Of a DNA stretch of 64,000 nucleotides, positions 26,689 through 36,600 are shown in pieces. The notes below the pieces were generated by a model, which did no database searches, was not told the DNA's origin, and saw only the letters and a list, made by a program, of their open reading frames with translations. The DNA comes from Nostoc desertorum CM1-VF14 (GTDB lineage Bacteria > Cyanobacteriota > Cyanobacteriia > Cyanobacteriales > Nostocaceae). The position numbers and the translations under genes were made by a program. Numbering within the stretch: position 1 is the stretch's first letter; the number at the start of each line of letters is the position of its first letter. The stretch spans positions 1 through 64,000 of the forward strand of contig JAHHHR010000040.1 in the NCBI GenBank assembly GCA_019359245.1, in the 5' to 3' direction.

Positions 26689-26711
26689 ATACCAATTCTG
26701 TATGAAGATGC
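26689..26711. repeat. 23-bp dispersed repeat, copy 1
   Basis: A 23-base sequence beginning ATACCAATTCTGTATG is identical to 41197-41219. It directly precedes the MITE-like element at 26721. Both copies lie in non-coding DNA. Confidence 0.75.
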
Positions 26712-26720
26712 ACATAATCA

Positions 26721-26959
26721 GTCCCCCCTTCACAAGCAGGGCTGATTCATTCCATTTCAAACAGGATTTGTCAAGATGGTTAGCGAGAAAATTGTAAGTA
26801 AGCGTGACGAAGAGATGAACATTTAAGCACTGAAATATCAGTAAAATAGTTGGTTTCATCGGCACGCTGGTAACAAAATAACTAATTTTTAATCGCTAGA
26901 ACCCTTGATTTTTAAAGCTCTTTCGGGAATAAAACAGCCCTGCCTTCACAAGGGGGGAC
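26721..26959. mobile_element. MITE-like element, 239 bp with ~33-bp terminal inverted repeats
   Basis: The left end GTCCCCCCTT...CAGGGCTG...ATTCC and the reverse complement of the right end (26926-26959) match over about 33 bases with roughly seven differences and one gap. The interior is AT-rich with no transposase. No clear target-site duplication is visible. It occupies the middle of the 620-base gap between psb32 and the DUF948 gene; the rest of that gap shows only the 23-bp repeat and GC-rich scraps. Confidence 0.6.
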
Positions 26960-27039
26960 AGCGTAGCCGGGGGGTAAATATATGCAGAGCAAGTTACATA
27001 TCGCCCTGCTTCGGGACGCTCTATCGATTAACTTTATGG

Positions 27040-27570
27040 TCAATCTTCGTCATCAAAATTGGTAGTAGCGTCGTTGTAATCGTCATTAACGCGGTATGCT
27101 TCTACTTTGCTGCGACGATTTTCTTGCCTGAGCACTTCTCGTTCTCGTAAAGTTAGTGGGGGTTTTTCATTGCTCGGTAAGCGATCGCTATTTCGCCTGG
27201 CAGGTTTTTGGCGCGTAAAGTTTCTCCAGGCAGCTTTCGCGCCAATCAAGACGCTGCGTGTACCTACTTGCAGATTTTGAGCCTGTTTTTTGGCACTATC
27301 AAGGCTTTGATCAACTTGTTTCACAACTTGATTAGCACTTTTTACACCTTCACTGACATCATCAGTTAAGTCAGTGATTTCCAAACCAGTCACACGGATA
27401 GCTTCTAGAGTGGGCGGTAACTCCCGCGAGAGTGTATCAAATAGCTTTTCTGCACTACGAGCAGCGCGTGCTAACTCCTGCAAAGCCGGTATTGCCGCCA
27501 CTAAAACCGCAGTCAAACTTGTGGCGACTAAGAGTAAGGAAAGTCCCAACCAAAACAGGGGATCAATCAC
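27040..27570 (-). CDS. DUF948 single-pass membrane protein
   Basis: A 176-residue protein of the DUF948 type: one N-terminal membrane helix (about 6-28), then a long amphipathic helix region (about 30-110) with GVKSANQVVKQVDQSLDSAKK, and a charged C-terminus ending in D/E-rich residues. Function is unknown; DUF948 and YtxH proteins commonly travel together and are linked to envelope stress. It begins 11 bases after the YtxH gene ends, so the pair is almost surely cotranscribed. Confidence 0.85.
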   Translation of the reverse strand: MIDPLFWLGLSLLLVATSLTAVLVAAIPALQELARAARSAEKLFDTLSRELPPTLEAIRVTGLEITDLTDDVSEGVKSANQVVKQVDQSLDSAKKQAQNLQVGTRSVLIGAKAAWRNFTRQKPARRNSDRLPSNEKPPLTLREREVLRQENRRSKVEAYRVNDDYNDATTNFDDED

Positions 27571-27581
27571 GGTAATGTCAT

Positions 27582-27932
27582 TTATGAGCGTTCTAATTGC
27601 TGAGGAAGAGAATCTGAGTCTTCAACAGATGTTTGCCGCTTCAAGACTTGGCTTTCCCTCTGGCTGGCATCTACACCTGCTGCGATCGCTTCCCGTAATC
27701 TATCTAAAGTTTCATCCCAATTTCGTAGTGCGCTAGCAGATAGACGATCTGCCTGGATTTGCACACTCGTTGATAAATCTTCTGCCAATTCTGGGATAGC
27801 ACTGGCAGATTTTTTCAAAATTTTACGCGTTTCGCGCCCTGTGCGAGGAGCCGCGAGCAATCCGGTTAAAGCACCGATGGTAGCTCCCAGCATCAAACCG
27901 CCAAAAAATACTCCAGAACGGTTATTAGACAT
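27582..27932 (-). CDS. YtxH-domain small membrane protein
   Basis: A 116-residue protein with the YtxH signature: a glycine-rich membrane helix SGVFFGGLMLGATIGALTGLLAAP, then RTGRETRKILKKSASAIPELAEDL and an amphipathic tail. Family members are stress-related membrane proteins of unknown mechanism. It is the first gene of a two-gene unit with the DUF948 protein, 11 bases downstream. The start is preceded by a purine-rich GGAGAG (minus strand). Confidence 0.85.
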   Translation of the reverse strand: MSNNRSGVFFGGLMLGATIGALTGLLAAPRTGRETRKILKKSASAIPELAEDLSTSVQIQADRLSASALRNWDETLDRLREAIAAGVDASQRESQVLKRQTSVEDSDSLPQQLERS

Positions 27933-28167
27933 CTTGTTGTTTCTCTCCTTACACCCATTTTAAATGGGTTTTCTCTCCTTGTAAGACTCCACCGATTTTA
28001 TTCAGTTAATCTATCGTGACTAAATATCAGCCAAAAATGTTGCTTTTATTCATTAATTAAAACCATTAATTACTTATAATTCAAAACTCACCGCGTCTCG
28101 CCCGCTCCGTGTTACCGCACCTCTATGTCAGCCCTAATTATAAATGTTCATGTGAACTTGACATAAG

Positions 28168-28503
28168 TCATTTTGCAACATTTTTTTTCCTGGATGTTAA
28201 ATCTAGCCTACGAAAATAACGCCGCCAGATTTGCTGTCCTAGCAAAAGTAGACTGATAATTTGCCGCACTTGTTGGATTTGCATTTGTAGCACTTGATTT
28301 TTTTGCCGTAATTTATAAATATTATCCTGGCTGATATAAATATTTTCAGGCGCTTTATTGAGTGCTACATGGGTACAATTTTCATAGGCGGTTAACCGAT
28401 CTGCTATATATGCTAGCTGCTGCTTGATCTGCCACATTCGCCAAGCCACATAGAGTAGTATCAGCGAAATCAGGGTGTTAACGAGGATAACTAAAATTAC
28501 CAT
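28168..28503 (-). CDS. Small single-pass membrane protein, unknown function
   Basis: A 111-residue protein: an N-terminal membrane helix (about 2-22, VILVILVNTLISLILLYVAW), a long helical region with heptad features (about 25-95) and a basic C-terminus (RRYFRRLDLTSRKKNVAK). I do not recognise a named family, though the shape is like short coiled-coil membrane proteins in other cyanobacteria. It is on the same strand as, and 235 bases upstream of, the YtxH-DUF948 pair; a shared transcript is possible but the gap is long. Confidence 0.68.
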   Translation of the reverse strand: MVILVILVNTLISLILLYVAWRMWQIKQQLAYIADRLTAYENCTHVALNKAPENIYISQDNIYKLRQKNQVLQMQIQQVRQIISLLLLGQQIWRRYFRRLDLTSRKKNVAK

Positions 28504-29342
28504 TGTTTATCTTGACAATATCAGTTTTGAGAAATTGTTCTATATACTTGACTTGGCTCTTAATTTAATGATGAAGAACTAAAGGATAAAAAGTATGGTA
28601 TAAAGTACAGCCAAGATTATGGCAACAAAGAACAGTTAGATAATGCTCTAAGCATTATTTAAAGCTTTTACTCGGTGAAAATTAGTTTAACAAAGGCTGA
28701 TGGTTAAAAAATCGCCAATTCGCCAATTCTGTAACAACGATATGCCCACACCTCGTAAAACCGCAGCTACAATTGCCTTATGATTCACGACTCGGTTTGC
28801 GAAATCAACCCGTATGCTCAATAAGCCCCAGCATTACTACGCTCCGCTCCTTCACCTGATAATCCTAGACAATTTGCGATCTTTGTGGAATTTAAGCACA
28901 ATGGTGTAGTCCCTTCAATAGACGGTGAGAGAACTACACTACACTCCTTACCGCAGGCTCGCCAGCATCACTTTTATTATTGTGCTTTTACCTCTACCAG
29001 TTTTCCACTCTGTCGCGTGAAGTTAACTAAAATTTTGCCTGCAAAAATCTCACTAGTGGTCTATAAAGGCAAAAATGCTTGGTTTATGGTAAGAAAGTCA
29101 AGTTCTTTTTTCCCTCTGCTTCCCCTGCCTGTCTCCACACGTCAGTTTTGGGTTGCTAGAACTAGTGATTTACCAAGCAAAAATTGCTGTATGTGCTGTG
29201 GGTAAAGGAAAAGTAGGAAAAAAAAGAGTTTATTAATTCCTCTTCCCTTAACTTTTATAATTTTCTCAGCCGCGGCCTTACCCATCTTCCTTTAACCTCT
29301 TTCTTGTTGAAGGCTTCCCCTGATATTTCACTAATTTGTTAC
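28504..29342. other. Non-coding region before the ZnuA-like gene
   Basis: About 840 bases without a convincing gene. A 106-codon plus-strand frame exists at 28885-29205, but its composition is unlike a protein (repeated S/C/F/L runs, no ribosome site) and it spans GC-rich scraps. No RNA gene or clear repeat is seen. Confidence 0.5.
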
Positions 29343-29357
29343 TGATAATGATTATTT
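29343..29357 (+). promoter_or_regulatory. Putative Zur box
   Basis: TGATAATGATTATTT matches the cyanobacterial Zur box TGATAANNATTATCA at all positions but the last two. It lies 27 bases before the start of a ZnuA-like gene, where binding would block the promoter in zinc-replete cells. A Fur site cannot be excluded, as the two boxes share AT-rich palindromes. Confidence 0.6.
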
Positions 29358-29384
29358 TTTCTATACATCCAGTAGGAGGTGAGG

Positions 29385-30380
29385 ATGTCAAAAAAGTTAC
29401 CATCAACTAATTGCTTACGAACTATTTTTATTGCTTTGACAATTGGATTTGTTGGGTGTGGAACTCAAGCTGCAAGAACTACATTCACTCAAACTTCCGC
29501 ACAGGTAAATGAGAATCTTCCTCAAGTAGTAGCAACGACAAGTGTATTATGTGACTTAACCAAACAAATTGCTGGGAATACAGTTAACCTCAATTGCTTA
29601 ATTGATCCTAGTGCCAATCCTCAATCTTATAAACCAAAGCCGGAAGATCGTAAAGCCATTGAGCAAGCTAATCTTATTCTCTATAGTGGCTATAATTTAG
29701 AACCAAATCTGATCAAATTAATTAAAGCGACTAAAAACACTGCGCCTAAAATAGCTGTTGGGCAACTTGCAGTGTCTAAGCCACAACAATTTCAGAAAGG
29801 CGGAAAGAAGGTAACTAATCCTCATCTTTGGCACAATACCAAGAATGCTATCAGGATGGTGGAGATAATTAATAGTAACCTGAGAAAATTAGAATCTAGC
29901 AATGCAGAAGCTTATACTAACAATACTAAAAGAATCACAAATGAACTCACTCAACTAGATAGCTGGATTAAGTCAAGAATTACTAGTATTCCTGCTAAAG
30001 AGCGCAAGTTAGTTACAACCTCTAACGCACTGAGTTATTACGCCAAAGCATATGGTATTCCATTAGCAGGGGGATTGCAAAGTATTAGTACTAACGGAAA
30101 TTTGACACCTACAACAAAAGTTAAAAATTTGGTTACAAATATTAAACGAGCTAAAGTATCAACAATTTTTTCTGAAGCGGCAATTAACCCTAATTTGCTT
30201 GAATCTGTAGCCAGAGAAGCTGAAGTTAACATTTCTGACAGAAAATTGTATACTGAGGGACTTGGTGAAATAGGAAGCGAGGCAGACACTTATCAGAAAA
30301 TGATGATTACTAATACACGCACAATTGTAGAAGGTTTAGGAGGAACATATTTAATGTTTAAAATTAAACCTCCTAAGTAA
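29385..30380 (+). CDS. ZnuA-like metal-binding lipoprotein with lost ligands
   Basis: Cluster A-I periplasmic binding protein of the ZnuA/MntC type, 331 residues from ATG 29385, which has a perfect AGGAGG five bases upstream. A lipobox GFVGC ends at C25. Family blocks such as VVATTSVLCDLTKQIAGN and PKPEDRKAIEQANLILY are clear. The metal site is degraded: the PH(V)Y histidine is Q80 (NPQSYKPK), and the THDA pair is S213-N214 (TTSNALSYY). The usual late Asp is E291, and only H147 (PHLWH) remains. The His-rich loop is absent. No permease or ATPase is adjacent. A Zur-type box precedes it. Confidence 0.88.
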   Translation: MSKKLPSTNCLRTIFIALTIGFVGCGTQAARTTFTQTSAQVNENLPQVVATTSVLCDLTKQIAGNTVNLNCLIDPSANPQSYKPKPEDRKAIEQANLILYSGYNLEPNLIKLIKATKNTAPKIAVGQLAVSKPQQFQKGGKKVTNPHLWHNTKNAIRMVEIINSNLRKLESSNAEAYTNNTKRITNELTQLDSWIKSRITSIPAKERKLVTTSNALSYYAKAYGIPLAGGLQSISTNGNLTPTTKVKNLVTNIKRAKVSTIFSEAAINPNLLESVAREAEVNISDRKLYTEGLGEIGSEADTYQKMMITNTRTIVEGLGGTYLMFKIKPPK

Positions 30381-30397
30381 TTATAGTTTTAATTAAT

Positions 30398-30450
30398 CTG
30401 ATAAACCGAGCTTTTTAGATTACATAAAATCCGGTTTATCAGTCTATTTT
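30398..30450 (+). terminator. Terminator after the ZnuA-like gene
   Basis: An 11-bp perfect inverted repeat CTGATAAACCG / CGGTTTATCAG with a 23-base loop is followed by TCTATTTTTG. It begins 18 bases after the stop codon. Confidence 0.75.
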
Positions 30451-30470
30451 TGAGGACTAAAATGAGAGCG

Positions 30471-31004
30471 CTACTTGTCTTTTAATCTAATATCAATAAC
30501 AGTTGCATTGAAGTTGTAGTTAAAGCCTTCCAACTCAAATGGCATTCCAATTTTAACTTTACTGTTACCCAGAACTGGACCATTCTCAGTTACCTGGGCT
30601 TTGCCATCTAAAGTCAAAAGCAAATCTGTACTAAAATTGTTGGTTTTTGGATCTGGTAATTCTTTAACAGTGCCATCAGGTTGGAAAACATTGACTGTTC
30701 TAGGTAGTTGTTGAATGGATTTAATCTCAATCTGCCCGTGGGGTTGATTGCGGATAATCACATTAGTTTTTCCACCTTTTTTTAATCCTTTGTCAAATAG
30801 TTGTTCAGGGTCACGGACATTCAAACCACGAACTACTAAGTCTACTTCTATAGGTACTGTTTTTGAGCCGATTTGGGCAACAGAACCAGAAGTGCCAGGA
30901 AAGACAAAGATGCCAAATATAACTAGCAGAATTACTAGGGCAGCACCTAAATCTAAGAGGTTGATTTTGCCGAACAAGCGACCTTTTGAATCTAAAATAG
31001 CCAT
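30471..31004 (-). CDS. DUF4330 membrane-anchored protein
   Basis: A 177-residue DUF4330 protein. ATG 31004 (MAILDSKGRLFGKINLLDL) is the family start; the frame continues upstream without support. One membrane helix (about 17-37, LGAALVILLVIFGIFVF) anchors a periplasmic beta-rich domain with VPIEVDLVVRGLNVRDPE and the final GFNYNFNATVIDIRLK. Its role is unknown; relatives occur near polysaccharide export and glycolipid genes in some cyanobacteria. It converges with the ZnuA-like gene and has no same-strand partner close by. Confidence 0.87.
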   Translation of the reverse strand: MAILDSKGRLFGKINLLDLGAALVILLVIFGIFVFPGTSGSVAQIGSKTVPIEVDLVVRGLNVRDPEQLFDKGLKKGGKTNVIIRNQPHGQIEIKSIQQLPRTVNVFQPDGTVKELPDPKTNNFSTDLLLTLDGKAQVTENGPVLGNSKVKIGMPFELEGFNYNFNATVIDIRLKDK

Positions 31005-31381
31005 AAAAAATTTTCCGAGGTAATGCGAAGTAATTGATTGTAGCAAGAAGGTTTTCGATGGAAACGGCAATTTTACCTATTTGGTAATAACTTAAAGCGG
31101 CTTGGTGTTGCGGTTATGCGACAGTTCACGAGTTAGTGCGGCAGCTAACCCTCAAATTTTTGCCCGTTAAGACTGACGCACCCAGAATGTAATATCTAGT
31201 GTTTCAGCCTATCTCTAGAGGGAATCTTCTAATCCTTGAAATACGGTAGATTTGCGTAAACATTATCTGTATTACAACTCCTTTGGTCTTGAGTTAAGAA
31301 TGCAACTTAGAATACTCTAAATCCGTCTCATAACTTGTCCCATAATTTTATGTTCTCCCGAAATAATCTTTAGAGCGTATT

Positions 31382-32245
31382 ATGTTCAATTGGAAAGGTT
31401 TTGTTGCAAGTTACCGTGTGTGGCGGCGTCGCTGGTTTTATCCCCTAATTTCGGTGGTAGTCGCCCTGAGTCTGTGCCTGAGTACACCCATGCCTGGAAG
31501 AACTTTAGACTTCTTGCCTCTTATATTGCAGGGAGTCCAGGTACTTCAGCTTTCTAATATATCCGATCGCCAGGAAACTGATATTGGTAAGCAGATTAAT
31601 CAGCAAATAGTGGGGGGTCAAGTCAAACTTTACCGGAATTCTGAAGTTAATCGCTATGTAGAACAAATTGGTCGGCGTTTAGTAGCTAATAGCGATCGCC
31701 CTAACCTTCCCTTTACCTTCCAAGTAGTTGATGATGATGCTATTAATGCTTTTGCTACTTTAGGAGGTTATGTATATGTCCACACAGGTTTGCTGAAAGC
31801 CGCAGATAATGAAGCGGAACTGGCGAGTGTGATTGCCCATGAGATTGGTCACATTGGCGGGAAACACCTAGTTAAACAGATGCGGCAAAAAGCGATCGCT
31901 AGTGGTTTAGCAACAGCAACTGGTTTAGACCGTAATATAGCCGTGGGCATTGGTGTAGACCTTGCCTTAAATCGTCCCCGCAGTCGTCAAGATGAATTTG
32001 ATGCCGATCAAAGAGGATTACGAACTTTGACACGCGCTGGTTATGCCCAGTCTGGGATGGTTTCTTTTATGCAAAAGCTACTGAAAAAGGGTGGTTCTGT
32101 TCCGACATTTTTGAGTACGCACCCCGGAACTAGCGATCGCATTGATAACCTCAGACGTGCAATTAAATCCCAACCTAGCAAGGGGAATTATGGGTTGGAT
32201 AATGCTAGTTATAAAGCTAACATTCGACCATTGGTAAGGTCTTGA
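31382..32245 (+). CDS. M48-family zinc metalloprotease
   Basis: A 287-residue exported protease. A signal or anchor segment (about 20-42) is followed by the M48 catalytic domain. The zinc motif is H153-E-x-x-H157 (VIAHEIGHIGGKH) and the third ligand lies in DEFDADQRGLR near residue 206. The C-terminal STHPGTSDRIDNLRRAI is the usual end of the BepA/Oma1-like group, which clears misfolded periplasmic or outer-membrane proteins. No TPR domain is attached. The 376-base region upstream (31005-31381) holds no other gene or clear site. Confidence 0.92.
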   Translation: MFNWKGFVASYRVWRRRWFYPLISVVVALSLCLSTPMPGRTLDFLPLILQGVQVLQLSNISDRQETDIGKQINQQIVGGQVKLYRNSEVNRYVEQIGRRLVANSDRPNLPFTFQVVDDDAINAFATLGGYVYVHTGLLKAADNEAELASVIAHEIGHIGGKHLVKQMRQKAIASGLATATGLDRNIAVGIGVDLALNRPRSRQDEFDADQRGLRTLTRAGYAQSGMVSFMQKLLKKGGSVPTFLSTHPGTSDRIDNLRRAIKSQPSKGNYGLDNASYKANIRPLVRS

Positions 32246-32311
32246 GGGTATTAAGCATTGGGCATTGGTTATTTCCTCTGTCTACCTTGTCTCCCTCATC
32301 TCGAATATTGC

Positions 32312-33067
32312 TCAATTTTTCTTACGGCGATCAACTTGGATTTTAGCTGGATCAACTCTGATCACCCCGTCTTCTAAAGGCATAGTACGGAGATAGTTTT
32401 TAAAAATGTTAACTTGATAAACCAGGTTATTCGTGACATCCAGTCCAGTCAACCAGCCACTTCGGGGATGATAAGCGCCAGTATCTATATCTAGCCATCC
32501 CTGCCCTTGTGCTAGTTTGCCAGGAGAAACACCCGGCAGAGTAAAGGTAATGGTGTGACCGATGATAATAAGCTTATCTGGAAAGTAGGGTTTTTTAATG
32601 CTATGAAATTCCTCTCGTATCCAGCAAAGTTGATCAGCAGTTTGTTCTGTCACCAACTTGGAAGGGTCAACACCAGCATGAGCTAACCAAATATCCCCCA
32701 AGTCGAGATATGTAGGCAAACTCTTGAACCAATCCAGATGATCATCAGGGATTGAAGCTTCATGGTAACTGGCTACGGTAGCTTGCCCCCCACTGTACAG
32801 CCATGCTTGCATGGTCGGCGAGGAAGTTCTTTCATTGGTCAGAATGTTTAATAACATCTGCTCATGATTTCCCAGCAAACATGAGTAGTTATGCCGCTTG
32901 ACAAAATTAACTACTTGTGAACTATGAGGGCCGCGATCAATTAAGTCTCCCAGAAAATAGATTTGATCGTCTGATGTGGGGGCGATCGCCTCCAGCAATG
33001 TCATCAAACCTTCATAGTGGCCATGCACATCCCCAATTACAATTCGTCTGGGGCTAATTTCGCTCAT
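32312..33067 (-). CDS. PPP-family protein phosphatase / ApaH-like hydrolase
   Basis: A 251-residue metallophosphatase. The three PPP motifs are intact: GDVHGHYEG, GDLIDRGP and GNHEQML, with the later histidines in IIGHTITF and AHAG, so a dimetal active site is expected. The size and motifs fit bacterial serine/threonine phosphatases and symmetrical Ap4A hydrolase relatives; sequence alone does not decide between them. It stands alone, converging with the M48 protease and divergent from DUF2470. Confidence 0.92.
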   Translation of the reverse strand: MSEISPRRIVIGDVHGHYEGLMTLLEAIAPTSDDQIYFLGDLIDRGPHSSQVVNFVKRHNYSCLLGNHEQMLLNILTNERTSSPTMQAWLYSGGQATVASYHEASIPDDHLDWFKSLPTYLDLGDIWLAHAGVDPSKLVTEQTADQLCWIREEFHSIKKPYFPDKLIIIGHTITFTLPGVSPGKLAQGQGWLDIDTGAYHPRSGWLTGLDVTNNLVYQVNIFKNYLRTMPLEDGVIRVDPAKIQVDRRKKN

Positions 33068-33306
33068 TGTCTCTTAGCTTCAATAGTTTGGCTAATACTT
33101 CTGCTACAGTTTAAGCTGTCTGGTTTCCGTAATGGAAGGTAAAAATACTGAATAAGTTTTATTTTAATTTAATTATTCCCTCATAAATAAAATTAATTTA
33201 TTATGCAATAGGATAAAATGCATCGTCTTGAGTGTTAAGAAAGAAAATCAGCAAATTTCATTCGCGTTGTTAGCTTAAAATTTAAGCTGTTGCTTCTATT
33301 TAAACA

Positions 33307-33591
33307 ATGTCTAAGGATTTTTCTGCTGATATTAGTTCGCGCATCTGCAAGCACATGAATGACGATCATGCTGATGCCATAGTTGTTTATGCTAAAGCTT
33401 TTGGTGGTGTAACAGATGCGAATACAGCACAAATGCTGTCAATTGATGCACAAGGTATGGATTTAACAGTGCAAGTGAATGGAGAAACTGTGCCAATTCG
33501 CATTCAGTTCGATCATGTTTTAGCAGATGCGGAAGATGCCCATCAAACTCTAATTGCGATGGTGAAGCAGGCGCGGGTGAAGCCAAAGTAG
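33307..33591 (+). CDS. DUF2470 small protein
   Basis: A 94-residue protein consisting of only a DUF2470 domain, the module found at the C-terminus of HugZ-type heme oxygenases and in plastid proteins. It shows the family start ICKHMNDDHADAIVVYAKAFGG and the end IQFDHVLADAEDAHQTLIAM, with the conserved HMNxDH. It may bind heme or a related tetrapyrrole, which is an inference from the family. It stands alone, converging with the replication-protein gene. Confidence 0.9.
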   Translation: MSKDFSADISSRICKHMNDDHADAIVVYAKAFGGVTDANTAQMLSIDAQGMDLTVQVNGETVPIRIQFDHVLADAEDAHQTLIAMVKQARVKPK

Positions 33592-33652
33592 AAACTGGGC
33601 TAATTATATGACTAATTTTTGGCTATTTTTAGACACGCCGTTTCGCTTTATA

Positions 33653-36600
33653 TTAGCTATTAAGGATATTGGCTACTGCGACATAAGCCTTGGGCTGGAT
33701 AATTTCAAGCTTCCAGTCTGAAGAATACTCAGGCAACTCATAGCCAACACTCTTAACATGAGCCAACATCAACTCATCCCGTTGATGCCAAACTGCAAAT
33801 ATTTTCTCTCTGCCATCATAAAGCGTTTCTAGATCAATTTGATAAACCTCATTTACCCGCTTTAGTTTCAAGCCCAACAAATTTAATAGTCGGCTGAGTA
33901 TTTTTATTGCTGAAACCTGCTCTTTCTCCCCGACTAAGTTAATACCCAGCGCTCTTTTAATATGCTTACTGTGCTGAAAAACAATATTTTTCAGCAATAT
34001 CAAATCTGGATTAACTTCAGTAAATTCTCGTTCTACTTCAAGAAACTGAAGCATTCCCAAGGCTCTCATAGCCTCAACCTTGAGCGTGTAAGTTTTTAAA
34101 TCTGGGAGAAAAACTTTCCCTTCACCCCAAGACAATTGCTGATGCCATTCTTGCTGATCTCTGACGTGAAAATACTCGCTTTCGTGAGTTAGATAATAAT
34201 GAATTAACAGTTGACGATAATATCCTTGTTCATCCTGCAATTTCAGCCAAGGAGTAACTTCTACACCATACCTTTGCCTGAGAACATATTTATTGATTTG
34301 GTTACGTTCTCCATCAGTCAGGGAATGCTTCACTAATAGCTGCTCATATTCTACATAATCAATATTTTTAGCATTAGCCACAGCAGTTGCTACTGAGAGT
34401 TGATTTTGCTGCTTAATTTCTTTAATTTTACGCTTAATTTCTTTAGATTTTTGACGACTTTGCGCCCAATCTTTTTGAACTTTGACAATTTCTAAAATTA
34501 ATCTTCTGCGGGTAGCTAAATCATCAGCGTCAGTTGCCAAAAACGCAAGGCGTAAATCTCGAATAATATTATTGTGAACAGCATTACTCCGCATCTGAAT
34601 TTGATGCCCATCAGCAGTTAAACCATCTTGCATCGATTGACGGTAGAGGCGAATAGAAGCATTTACCCGTGCAGATAACTTGGCCCAAGTTCGCAAATGA
34701 ATCGGGTCATGAACTAAAGGTAAATCCACATCTATTTTATGTAGTGGACTAAGCAAAGCTAAGTTTTCTTTTTGATTTTCTTGATACCAATCAGATAGCA
34801 AGCGATAATTTGTACTACCACTACCAATTAAGCCAATACCTCGTTTAGCACACCAGACGACACGCGGCACATCATCTCGTACTCTTGCTAATGCTTGTCT
34901 TGCTTCCGAGTCAGGAATTACCCCTTGAAAAATGCCATAAACTCTGTCGAAATGTTGGACATCAATACTAATTCCCGTACCAAGGCTAGGGGTAACAAAA
35001 ACGCCGTCATATTCAGATATTTTTTGATTGATAGCCGCGATAAAATCAACCGCTTCGTGGCCAGGTGTGTTTGTAGTGTGGCTACTAACTACCAAAGTTT
35101 TAGGAAATTGCCTTCGTAATTTTTGTAACCGCTCTTTCAGATAACGTTCAATTGTTTCACAACTGTAACGCCCAGCACGACTATCGGTAGTAACATAACA
35201 TTTACGTCCAGCAAGTAAATCCAATTCCAGTTGGTGAATTAGCGGTGTTGGGTTCGGCGAATCATAGAAAGTTACGTCCCAACCATGCTGAGGTTTCCAT
35301 TGATTAAGAACTACCCAAGGTGTTAATTTAATTCCTGCTAATCCCTGTAAATATTCAAGTGATACATCTGATAAATCAGCATCTTGGGCAATTACTAACC
35401 CCCCAGTTGTTAAAACGGTGGAAATTAGTTGCTGGAATAATTTTAATATCTTTACACGCTTATGTTTACAAGTATTACTATTTAATAGATGCCACAAAGA
35501 CTGCTCTACTTCATCCAGAATTACTATTGCTCCCCGCCAATTTTCAGGATTAAGTTTCCAAATAGAATCAACACACAATCCAAGAGATTGCTGAGGAGAG
35601 AGTGACCGGAGAATGGGAGGAGCGGGGGTAAGTTTTTTATCAATCTTTTTATCTGCATCTTCTTTATGCGTTCCCCATTGAATACCAATTTTCTCACACA
35701 AAAATCTTCCTAGTAGGATTCTGTGAGTAATTAACAAAACAGGTTGATTTCTAATTTTTGCTTGTTGAACAACGGCTTGCAATGCTGTAGTTTTACCTGT
35801 TCCTTTTGCTGATTTTACTCCTACTAATCCAGAAGTGGGGAAAGGTATTTCACTTATATAAGGGCGATTCAAAGTGAGAGCAGCAGGAATACTTAACTCA
35901 GTGTGTGGTTTGGTTTGAGCTAAATAAATTTCTAGATCAACACTTTGGCGATAAACTTTATCAAAACTAGTTGCACCTTTCGCAACGATAAACTCATCAA
36001 CTCCTTTTTCTATTCCTGGAAGTTCGATGACTTTAACAGTGCAATTTTTTTGCTGGAATAAACAACCAAGTTGAGAAATAGCATTATTTACAGCAGCAAT
36101 TGTTTTAGGTTGAGTTTCAAAATCAAAGCAAATATAAAAACTACGCTTTGTCATTGCAAACGCTGCTAAATCAGGAACTAGCTGACGACGGGTAACTTTA
36201 CCAAATTCATCTTTAACAACCCGATAACCGCTAGTAATTCCGGGAATGGCAATAGCTACATATCCTTGCGTTAACAGTGTGGCTGCTTTTTTCACACCCT
36301 CGCAGAGAATCAGGGGAATGTTATATTGCATCACCCATTGCCAAAAGCCTTCAGCTTCACCATCAGCAGTAGTGGTGATATTGTCAGGTATGACCAGATT
36401 GTAACGTGCGGCGACTTGCTGCCACACTTGCAGCGTTACGCGCAAACAAAACACCCGCGTTGGCGTGCCGGGGGGATGTTCGTATTTGATGGACTTACCA
36501 TTGTGATTCTGTCGGGGTTGGTTTGGCTTAAAGCACCCCCATTCCATCATTTGCCAATTATTCAAAGGGTCTAGCGCCGAACACCACCAACCACCTTCAG

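Noticed and set aside
26905..27150. 81-codon plus-strand frame at the right end of the MITE-like element
   Set aside because: Runs through the element's terminal repeat and antisense to the DUF948 gene; not a transposase.
28885..29205. 106-codon plus-strand frame before the ZnuA-like gene
   Set aside because: Composition is not protein-like, no ribosome site, and it crosses GC-rich repeat scraps.
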